A model generated the notes under the pieces. That model was not told where the DNA came from and did no database searches. It saw nothing but the letters and a program-made list of their open reading frames with translations. From Moniliella sp. 'wahieum' (taxonomy: Eukaryota > Basidiomycota > Moniliellomycetes > Moniliellales > Moniliellaceae), in the NCBI GenBank assembly GCA_003971905.1, contig RSEE01000018.1, positions 248,001 through 312,000 on the forward strand: DNA of 64,000 nucleotides, written 5' to 3'. Shown here piece by piece: positions 34,401 to 43,317 of this stretch. Position 1 is the stretch's first letter; each line of letters begins with the position of its first letter. Made by a program: the position numbers and the translations under genes.

Positions 34401-36308
34401 GAGGCGGACAGGGCGGCGGTCCGGAATAGATGTCGTACGTTGGAGCCGGGAGGGTCGTTGTTCCGTCGAACAATGAGCTCATCTAGCTGAGGCAAATCGT
34501 AAAGCCGAGGCTTCAACGGTGACCCCGGGGTCAGGGGCAGGGGGGCAGGCGCCACACTCTGGCCAGGAGCGAGGTGAAGGAGAATCACTCGAGCTCGCCG
34601 GAGGTGGGTTCGGGGCAACACTCCGATCGTTGGGACGAGGTGAAAACACTCGAATCCAAGGAACGAGGGGAGGGAGCCATCGCCCGACCATGCAGCGGGA
34701 AGTAAGACTCAGCCGGCCTCGTTGGACGGGGGGACAGGGCGACACTCCAACCGTTTGAACGAGGTGAAAACACACTCGAATCCAAGGGACGAGGGGGAGT
34801 GGGCCATGCACCGGCCTACGGACGAGGTGAGGGAGACCCGTTGATCGAACTCGTGGGGAAAGAGAACGGGGCAGAACTCTTGTCGCTAGGACGAGGAGTG
34901 GCTGGCACGCTCGAATGCTCCAATGAGGTGTACCGACCAGACTCTTGACAGCTGGGAGAGGGGATGACGTCACGCTCGCACCCAATGGACGAGCAGAAAG
35001 GGACACACTTGGGTCATTTGAACCAAGAGAAACACTTGAATCCTCCCGGAGAAGGGAAAGAGTCGCACTCGGAACGACCTGACGAAGTGCAGGATCCATC
35101 CGCTCCGTCGGACGGGCTGCCTTGTCGAAACCCTGGTGGATTCGGATATGCGAAGGAGGCATTACTGACCTCGTCCATTGCGGACGAGGGAGTACAGTCG
35201 AGCCGCTTGGACTATGCAAGCGGTCAAAAAGTTTAGAACTCGGCCCCCACTTCTTCCAAAAACGAATCTGAGATGAAGACGACGGACTCCATATCGGCGT
35301 ACGGTACCCGTCAACAGGTGCATGCATCCAGTCACGTCGGCCGGGGAAAGGTGGTAGCCTCGCATCCGCCCCCACCGCAGCGGGGCGCACACCCAACCAG
35401 TTGCGTGGACTAGACGAAGAGGGCTCACAGGACGGAATGGTAGCAGCAGCCGAACCATGCTGCACTCCCATCACCGGAGGTGCTGGTGGCACGGTCCAGT
35501 CCTGGGCCGGACGGAGGGAAGAAGCGCTTGCATCCCTGGATGGAGGCATGGCCCGCACATCCGTAGGGGTCCAACCAAACACAGGGCTAAACAGCCTAGA
35601 GGTAGTACCGTCGTTGTCTGAAAGATGCAAGATGAGGTCAGAGACAAGATATGGGGGGGAGGGGCGTAAGCTGGACATACCGGGAAAGAAAGAGAACCTT
35701 GACCAATAGGGATAGCGCCCAGGGGTGCCTGGGGGCGTGTCATCTGGCTGTGAGAGGTCTTGTCCGGCGTCTTCTTGGCTGGTGTTCCTGAGCAGCCACA
35801 GCAGCCCACTGAACAGAGTGAAATAGTAAAGGTGCTCTAGGACCTCCAGCATGTGTTCTCCTTCATTACACGCCTGCTTGAGGAGGACAACGAGAATGTC
35901 GAGTAGGAAGGCGAGGGGAGTCCAGAACAGGAGCAAGGGAGGCTGTCCAGCCAGGCGACAGGGAACCAGAGGTGGTAGAGGATGAAGCGCAGCACAAAGC
36001 ACCCTAAGGTACATGCGATGCTGAGGAAAACAGACGGGAGCAAGCGATAGAGGGTGTCGGCAGTGCGTGAGCGGCGATGAGGGGCCCACGCTGTACCGGA
36101 TGGGGGCGCAAGCATCAAGGAAAGCGATGGTGGATACGAAGAGGATGAGGTGACGGAGGCGAATAGAAGGAGGAGGAGGTGGCAGAGGTGAAGAGGAGGG
36201 GGCGGTGGCGGATGCGAAGAGGAGGAGGTGGCGGCAGTGAGTGAAGAAGGTGGTGGTGGGGGGGGGGAAGGTGGGCCGAGGGCGAGCACCTTGATAGCTC
36301 TGTGGCAA
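31475..36308 (-). CDS. Orphan multi-exon repeat-rich protein with N-terminal membrane segments
   Basis: I recognise no family. The evidence for a real gene is two clean introns on the minus strand plus long open frames. Intron 35680-35618 has GTATGT, CTGAC and TTTCAG; intron 33681-33620 has GTACGT, GCTAACTGAC and CTCCAG. Order from the N-terminus: hydrophobic segments (LILFVSTIAFLDACA, PLAFLLDILVVLL, LYYFTLFSGLLWLL), then a Ser/Pro-rich region with degenerate repeats (35.6-34.5 kb), YDYLADAREVLADVALILRD (about 34.2 kb), VPEPV-x-x-SS repeats, a Gly/Ala helix-like block (ILQKAITIGIQAGVEAGVTA, about 33.9 kb), and then tandem 150-residue repeats containing GPSPVFYFGPAFLPSQNAPA (33.1-31.8 kb). It ends ADELIRQLKPTP...KVRFPGASL. 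Some frame changes occur between 34.5 and 33.0 kb, but the repeats and N-terminus run open for hundreds of codons. The start codon is uncertain. Confidence 0.55.
31825..33000 (-). repeat. 450-bp in-frame tandem repeat with nested 15-bp repeats
   Basis: Landmarks CACCACCACCAACCCAGTAG at 32131 and 32581, and TACTCTGATCTTCCTTGAT at 32289 and 32739, are exactly 450 bp apart. A third, more diverged copy begins near 31825. 450 bp is 150 codons, so the frame is kept. Between conserved cores are 15-bp units (GTCCAGCCTCCACAG-like) coding EAGPV-type pentapeptides in differing numbers. Confidence 0.85.
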
Positions 36309-37839
36309 TTTGGGCAGCCAGGCTGTGCTTTTGCTTAAGGACTAAACAAATTGCGCGCATTATATGCTGGGGCGCCAAATAAGCTTCTACCGTTTGGGGC
36401 ATCTTACTAGCGCAGACGAGAGAGAAGAGGCCTGCATGCCTAGGCCACATCCATCCATCCGCTTCTGCACAGCCACTGAGAGGGACAACACAGGCGCTGT
36501 GTGGCCGCCGAGGCAGAGAGGATGTGAAGATGTGTTTTCAGAGAGAGAGCACCTCTGTGGCGGGGGGGCACATCAAACCCGCGAAGCCAGTAGTCTGTTT
36601 TGCGCACAACCAATATCATGGAGACAAGCGCACTCTGCAATACTGTTCGCCGCCGCTCTAGTTCACATCGACGGCGTCCTCTTCGCCATCGCTCGTCTCT
36701 CTCTCGGCATCGCGCATTTTTGCCATCACAGTGTTGCCGTAGTGGCCTGTGCGGCCATACTTTTCTTGCAGCAAAAGTGCTCTGGTGTTGTCACATGTCA
36801 CTGCTGCCAGTGCTGATTGCGGCGGGGCGTGCTTGCAGCCCGGTTTGTGCGCACCGAGGGCACATTCGCACTCGCGCCCGACCGTCCTCCACTGAGACAG
36901 GTGCGCCAGGGAAGAGATGTCTCGCCCCGCACCCTTTTACACATGCACCATCGCACGGGGCGAGTGTGGTGCGTATGTTGAAGCTGAGATCTGCGAGGGG
37001 GAGAACAGCGGGCAATGTGGTCGCAGCAAAAGGCAGGCGGAGTGACTAATGACTACAGTGGCTATATTCCTGACTATAGTGAGCGGCTATATATACGGAC
37101 TAGGACTATAGTTCCTAGCTAGGAAAGCCGGATGCCCAGGCGCTGCCCCAGTGCGTGGTGGCGTACTGTGTCAGCCTCACAAGTTGTCCAGAGACGTCGC
37201 AACCCCGCGACAGGCACAGAACTGCAACTTTCAAAGCGCGGTATATTGTCTTTCTTGAGGAAGAGTGGGGGTTGTATTTTTGTCCACAGAGCGCTGGCTG
37301 CTGTTCTCTTCGACATGTGCTCTGGGTGCCCCCCTTTGACTGCTCTCAAAGACGAACCCGCTTATTAGCAACAAGTGGTCTCTGCGTCAGCACCAAAATG
37401 ATGGCAATCACGGCGAGCAACACGCTGCTCACGCCGGATGAGCGAGCTGGTAAGGGCGCAGCATTTCCCTCGCTCTCCGAGCAAGTGTGATGTTGATGTG
37501 AAGGTACTCCAGTGGCAGTGGAAGGCGTGCAGCCCAGAGGGTGGGTGGGCCTCGCCGCAGCACACTGGCCGCACGCCCCTAGCATCCAAGCTATGCCGCC
37601 CCCCAATACGCTAAATCTCCTCCCTGCATGTTGCCGAGCGGGGCGGCCGGGGGGGCGGTGAGCAGTGACCGTTGACATCTGACATCTGAGACCTGGCTGT
37701 CTGACAACTTATCGATTATCGATTATCGATTATCATCCATACATCATGCATCATGCATCGGTAATCAGCGCCATACTGCCCCCCTGCCGGCATCCTACTG
37801 CCCAGGTGCCCCCACGGCGTCACTGTGTGCCATAAAGAC
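36309..37839. other. Intergenic region between orphan gene and pseudokinase
   Basis: 1.5 kb. I see no gene. CTATATATACGG at about 37087-37098 could be a core promoter but is 0.8 kb from the pseudokinase. Short-period arrays lie at 37709-37761. Confidence 0.5.
37709..37761. repeat. TTATCGA heptads followed by CATCATG heptads
   Basis: TTATCGA x3 then TTATCAT (37709-37736) in 7-bp register, followed 6 bp later by CATCATG, CATCATG, CATCGG (about 37742-37761). Two arrays of different unit sit side by side. Confidence 0.8.
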
Positions 37840-39171
37840 GCGTCTGGGGAGGCCCAGATCGATTGCGGGTGACTGTGGCAAAACCCCCTCTGGACACCCA
37901 ATGCTGGCCCATGACATGGTTACCAACCAAGAGGTGGTGATCAATGTCAGCCACACCGCTACGGACATGCGTGCCGAGAGCATGCGCCAGGCAAGGATCC
38001 TGCATGCAGTGGGAGCCATGAAGCCGGACGTCATTGGCTGGGTGCACGTGCGCGAGGTGTTTCTCTACAATAACCACGACCGTCTTTGCATCGTGTTTGA
38101 CAGCAAGGCCGACACACTGGCCCCCTTTGTCAAGCATGACCTCCACGGCCGTGGGCTCCCGCTGGAGCACATCCAGGCCATCATGAAGCAACTGATGATA
38201 CCTGGAGTCCAGGTGGTCCTCGAGGGTGATGCAATCGCACTAGTGGTGGTGTGGTGGTCTAAGCCAACCAGCAACGCCTACCGAGGAACATCAAGCAGCG
38301 AGTCGCCACCAGGGGCTAAGCTGCGGAACAAGGAAAAAACAGGAGAGAAAAACAACGGAACTCCTAGGCCTGAGGAGGAACTGAAGGGACATTGGCCAAA
38401 GCACGAGCCACCTGCTGGCTCAACAGCAACTTCTTCTCTTTCTCGCCTCCCTTCATGACCAGGGCTTCGTCCATGGCAACTTCACTGGAGAGCACATCCG
38501 GTTGGACAGCACCGCCTCCGCTCTCATCCCAAATCCTTCCGAGAACAGCGAGCCGATTCCGTTCCTTTACTCGCCAATGGTCCATGTGACGGGTGCGAGT
38601 CAGGTCCGCATCCGTCCCAGCACCAAGCCGAGTGCGCTTCCCAAGGCCTACCGTCCACCTGAGGCGCTGCTTGGCACCCACGCCTGGTCAGCTCCCCTCG
38701 ACATGTGGGCAGCTGGGTGTGTGATGCTGCAGCTGATGACGGGCAAGCTGCCATTTGGCCCCCACGAGCGTGATGATTGGCCAACGCAGGAGGCGTACAA
38801 CCGGTACAAGGCAGAAACAGGTCTTTGAGGCTAGCGACACGCCCCTCTTGGCGCAGCTGCAGAGCGCGCTGGGTGTGACGCCCAACAGCTTGCTGGCCCA
38901 CCTTCCCCGTCAACAAGCGCCAGCAACTCTTCTTCTCCGATGGCACGGTGCGCACCACCAAGCCGATCCCCTCCACCCCACTTTCTCGGTACCAGTGCCA
39001 CCAGAACGAAGAAAATACATGACCTACGACGTTTGCTTCCGCGACCTTGTCGATCAACTTCTCGAGCCCGACCCCAGCCTGCGCATCTCGGCCGAGAAGG
39101 GCTTGCAGCACCGCTTCTTTGACCTCCAACGCGGCAAAGACTACCCACGCAACATTCACCTTCCGCAGTAA
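37840..39171 (+). CDS. DYRK-like protein kinase homologue lacking catalytic residues (pseudokinase)
   Basis: The fold of a CMGC kinase, nearest to DYRK, is readable. N-lobe: LAHDMVTNQEVVINVS, RQARILHAV, VREVFLYNNHDRLCIVFD, HIQAIMKQLM. C-lobe: LHDQGFVHGNFTGEHIRLDS, ALPKAYRPPEALLGT, SAPLDMWAAGCVMLQLMTGK, LGVTPNSLLAHLP, then QQLFFSDGTVRTTK (a DYRK-type FF...DG insert), VDQLLEPDPSLRISAEKGLQ. Key losses: the beta-3 Lys is Asn (VVINVS), HRD is HGN, no DFG is found, and the alpha-C Glu appears to be Gln. Structural residues (PPE, D-x-W-x-x-G, the Arg in DPSLRI) are kept. Frame changes occur in the C-lobe. Sequence between the lobes (about 38215-38390) holds the dispersed repeat and is probably an intron. 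The start is not defined; the Gly-rich loop should lie around 37840-37900. It could be a pseudogene, but losses confined to catalytic motifs favour a pseudokinase. Confidence 0.7.
38285..38428. repeat. Dispersed ~145 bp repeat, copy 2, inside the pseudokinase gene
   Basis: Matches 5080-5225 in the same orientation (see that entry). It falls between the N-lobe and C-lobe coding blocks and so probably within an intron. Confidence 0.85.
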
Positions 39172-40664
39172 CTGCCGTCCGGATTACTTCTACTTGAACT
39201 TTTGTTTTGGATCAGCGCCCACAGCCCTTGATCCTTTCATACAGTGGGAAACCACTTCCAGCAGCCTCTTCCATAGTGGAATAGTTGCTTACCAGGAAGC
39301 TCTTGTACTACCTACTTTTACTAAGTATGCGACAGAGCTCACAAGAGCGCATCCAGACGGTCTATATATAGGCGTGCCAGCAGAAAGTTGATAAATGATG
39401 AGTGGCATGAAGAATCAAATGGTATTTTTTGTCCACAAACGGGGCAACCAGATGACAATTGTAAAGGCACATAGATCTTCCTGAGGAAGAATCCTTCGTC
39501 TGTCAACTATCGGCACAGAGAGCAGACGAGCATCTGCCCCATCAGTAGGGAACTTTACATCAACGGATGGGCGACTATAACAGCGGCGTGTCTTGTATCT
39601 GTTCGACTGACAGATCATTCTCCGTCAACACTTGTGTGTTTGACGGATCACACACACATTCCCACCGGATGTGGATATGATCCTTGTTCTAGATCTTCCT
39701 TGCCCCCTTTGTGTCTCTTTCCCCTCATCACGCGTGGTTTACCGTGTGATAGCTTCTCCTTCTCCTCTGGTATATAAGGCGCCATTCCATGCAGCCTGAA
39801 TGAATACCTGTCGGCATCCGAAGCAATCTCCCTCCTACAGTGTTAGTAACATACACACCTTTAGTGACAACAGCCTTCGAGGTAGGCTCGACGACAGGGT
39901 ATAGGTGTGGCAGGCTTCCGTGACGGGCGTCGGCCCAGATGTGTCCGGAAAAGAAGACGAAGATGGGGCTCCGGGACAGCGTCCGTGTAGCGTCGGCGTC
40001 GGCTGAAGCTGTTGGCTGTGGCCCCTTCGTGTTCACACAGGCACGTCCAAAACATTAGTGCCACATAGCCATGAAGAGTTCATCATGGCGGGTGGTGATC
40101 ACGAACGGATGCTCGCCTGAAGTACTGTCGGAGGTCTGACTAAATGGTTGTTTGCAGGACAACATCTACTTATGGGGAGTCAGATCCAAAAACGCTCCAT
40201 CTGAAGAATTCTCTTCGTCACCTTTCTCCCCCTCTTCGTCCTCCCTCGCTGGCACCAAAAGAGACATGATGATAGCGACGATAACAGCTCCTGCATCCTT
40301 GTTGTGGATGTCATACTTCACACATATACTATGTCCCCACCATCGGACTGGTATATGTTTGGCAAAACCCGAAGAAATGCTTTGCAGGTGCGACGTACTA
40401 ATGATACTCCTCCATTAGAGGCGAGGGGGGACATCTGCCGGTCGCGTGCCAAGCGTGTCAAAGACCAGTTTTGGTTGTTTAGATACTAGTAGCATGACAC
40501 AGGAAGAACCTGTCTCACGCCCCTCTTAACTACTCAGGTAAATCTTCTCACTGCTCTTCGCCGATCCTGTTATCCTTCTTTCCCCTACCACAGTGCATCA
40601 TTTGCTTCCCTTGGTCCTTGGTCTCACTCGTATCGCCCGACCCATACCAGAACCTGGATAAAAA
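39172..40664. other. Intergenic region, pseudokinase to tRNA-Val
   Basis: 1.5 kb. GGTATATAAGGCG at 39768-39780 is a good TATA box, but I find no recognisable coding block downstream; open frames at 39728-40036 (minus) and 40152-40418 (plus) have no motifs. There may be an unrecognised small spliced gene here. Confidence 0.4.
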
Positions 40665-40760
40665 TGACTTCGCCCGGGCTCGAACCGGGGACCTTATCCG
40701 TTATAAAGCGTGTCGCGCACTTGTTAAGGATACGTGATAAACCAACTACACCACGATGCC
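40665..40760 (-). tRNA. tRNA-Val (AAC) with 21-nt intron
   Basis: On the minus strand GGCATCG (40760-40754) pairs with CGAAGTC, with one mismatch and one G-U, then discriminator A at 40665. D-arm GGTGTAGTTGGTTTATCAC. Anticodon stem TATCC/GGATA. The loop is TTAACA + intron + C, with anticodon AAC at 40725-40723. The intron (40721-40701, 21 nt) starts one base after position 37, the canonical site. The T-arm is CCCCGGTTCGAGCCCGG-like. A run of five T (complement of 40660-40664) follows as Pol III terminator. Confidence 0.93.
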
Positions 40761-41465
40761 ATACCTTAGCATGTTTGGCTTCTTCTCCTGGCTACATATA
40801 CCCTCGCCACGAACCATGGGTTACAGAAAGGGACTAAAAGCGAAACAACGCACAATAGATGAGCCGAAGAACCGGGGGCGAGGTGCAACAGGCGAGAGGC
40901 TGTTGCGGCACGGGCATCCTACTAGAAAGGTAAGGTAAACGGGCATGGGGTGTTATCGTTGCAAAGGATACTGACGATTCGGTGCCACGATTGTGGCCAC
41001 CAACTATACCACTTGAACATGGGGCGACACTCCTCCCGTCTCCACTCCTCCTACCGCCTCCTCTCCACCACAATTCCTCGACAGGATCAGGAATAGGATG
41101 GCGGCGGGGTTTGCACACCTACGCCAAGTGAGCCCTGGTTGGAGCAAAGGAGGGCTGTTGGATGAACACTAGTGCAGTGTGCCTGGAGCATAGCCGTGCT
41201 CTGGCGTTCCCAGCCACTTTCACCAAGAAGCTAGCACCCGAAGGTTCCACCGGGGCGGAAGTCGGACAGCTGACGCGCCTCCTTCTGGAAGCCGCGGCTA
41301 CCATAGCCTCGTGATCCCTTTATTCTCATGTCGTCCTCGTGGTCGTCATGTCGACAGGGTGATCAATCCAGGTCTGGCTATTCCTCTCTGCCTCTTGAAT
41401 CAGAAGTGGCAGAAATTCGTGGAAACCTTCAGCGTCCAACCGTCCCACATATGGATCAGAAGCGA
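40761..41465. other. Region between tRNA-Val and gag-like fossil
   Basis: No supportable gene. A minus-strand stretch at 41119-41304 may be a downstream remnant of the gag-like element. Confidence 0.35.
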
Positions 41466-42132
41466 CTAGCGTCGTCTGGTGGCAAACCCGTCATCGCTCC
41501 GGCCAGGATTGGGCGGAGCATGTCGCGCTGGTTGCTGTAACGTTCCAGATGGCACCGAATCAGGCGGACCAGGTCGCGTGGAGCAGTCGAACGTAGTTCT
41601 GACCTCTGTGGATGCTGGGTTGGAGCGCATGCTCTGCGTCGGGGCAACATTGATTCGGGCTAGGAGGAACGACTTGAACTTGGTCCATGTCATATAGTCG
41701 GCGTCGGAAGAAGCCACGATGGAGTCCGCCACCGAATTGATGTTAGATAGGGGGTCGGAGCCCGCGAGTTCAGAGCAACGGCCCTTTCGGTCTATCCGTA
41801 GTCCTTGATGTACAACTCGACGCTGCGGATCCATGCGTTCAACTCCAGAGGGTCGCCAGACCACATGGGGATGGGAGGGCGGAGGTCGGAGCCTGCGAGG
41901 CGGGTGATCTCTGCTCCTTGAGTTCCGCGATATGAGCGTAAAGAGAAGGGGCCGGGTCCAATAACTCGTGCAAGTCGCTGCGGACTAGGTCGTTGGTCAG
42001 GTCCAGCTTGGTTCGTGACGGGTCGTAAAAATCGGTGTCTCGGGCGGCCTGTCGCACCGCACTTGTGGTGAAGCGGCGATCAAGTGATGCAATGAGGGAA
42101 CGCTGATCCTCAGTGGGCTCCCAGATAGGCAT
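41466..42132 (-). mobile_element. Gag-like fragment of an LTR-type retroelement (fossil)
   Basis: On the minus strand, from MPIWEPTEDQRSLIASL near 42132, a charged helical protein passes through SGDPLELNAWIRSVELYI and YMTWTKFKSFLLARI. The pattern 'F/W-x-G-D-P-x-x-L-x-x-W-I-x-x-V-E' followed by 'W-x-x-F-K-x-x-L' is typical of Ty3/gypsy-type Gag. No reverse transcriptase, integrase or long terminal repeats are recognisable nearby. It looks like a broken remnant lying about 0.7 kb from tRNA-Val; tRNA-proximal insertion is known for Ty3-like elements. A domesticated gag gene is the alternative. Confidence 0.45.
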
Positions 42133-43317
42133 GTTGGTTGCTGTGGGGGGTGGGGGGGCAGGGTAGGGAGCGAAAGGGATAAAGAAAGGAGGGATGGGGG
42201 AAAAGAAGCGCACCAACAATCTCTGATATGACCGGATCCCGGTGCCAAGCAAACAGCATCAAGCAAGAGGCCAAATGATCGATAGGGATTGCTTACTAGT
42301 GAGCGAAAGGAGGGGTAACGGACAGAGAGCAGAAGGGTTGGTGAGAAGAGAGGGAAGAAAGCCATGACATAGGAAGCGTATCGAAGGAGGCGCGTCAGTC
42401 AGCTGCCAGACTTTCTCCCAGGCGGAACCAGCCAGTGAGGTGCTGGCCGCTGCGCAGACACCTTTTGTCCGACAGTTCATCGATCATCCGAACAAGCACT
42501 CGCGTCACGCATCCACAACTGGCGGTGCGCTGAGCTCCACTGCCGTGCTGGCGAGCCCGGGGGAAGCATCCCTGAGAGTTATATGTAGGGTGTCCAACTG
42601 GTTTGTACTCGTTTATATCTCCTCTCGGCCCTTGGGTTGGCTCGCCAGCGTACATCAACGCCAAGGTAACAAAATACCTTGGCCAAGTGGTTTGAAGCAC
42701 GTCCTATCCCATGCCCATCACAAAGGGAGGGAAAGAGACAGATAAGAAGGGATGACCAAGTACGCCACAATTGTTACTGGTGTGTCGTGATGGATTGGAC
42801 ATTCAGCTATATTTCCCCTCGTTTGGCGCTCGTCACGCTCATCTACGAAGCAATACCAACAAGGGGGGGGAAGAAAGCGCCAAGCTCACAAGTTTCACCG
42901 GGAAAGAGCAAGGGAAAGGAGGGAGGGGCGGGAGAAGGGACCTGGGTCCAGGGCAAATTCCAAGGTCCAAAACAACAGAAAGGGAACGGCGCCGGGGTTG
43001 GGCAAGGGAGGATGCGCCACAACAGACAGAAAGAGCGGAACAGGATGGAGAGGATCCGGGACAGGTTCCTAACCCTGTATCAACCATAGCAGGATCGCAG
43101 GGGGTGGAGGTGAGGCCAAGCAATTCCCCGATATCCCAAGATGCGAAGTGATATGGGCTCGGTCAAAGAGAGCGGTATGCGTATGTGGTGGGAGGAGGGT
43201 GGGAGGGGGGTCCAAAAAAGGGGTGAAGGCCAAAGAATTGACAAGGCTCACAGACCTCCCGAATAGTAAAAGTCCCAGGATTCGGGGGGAGGCGGAACGG
43301 AAACGAAAGAGGGAAGG
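42133..43317. other. Region between gag-like fossil and ELMO gene
   Basis: 1.2 kb without a recognisable gene; short purine-rich tracts at about 42890-43060. Confidence 0.45.

Noticed and set aside
37840-39171. Active DYRK kinase
   Set aside because: VAIK, HRD and DFG motifs are absent or changed in readable, otherwise conserved blocks.
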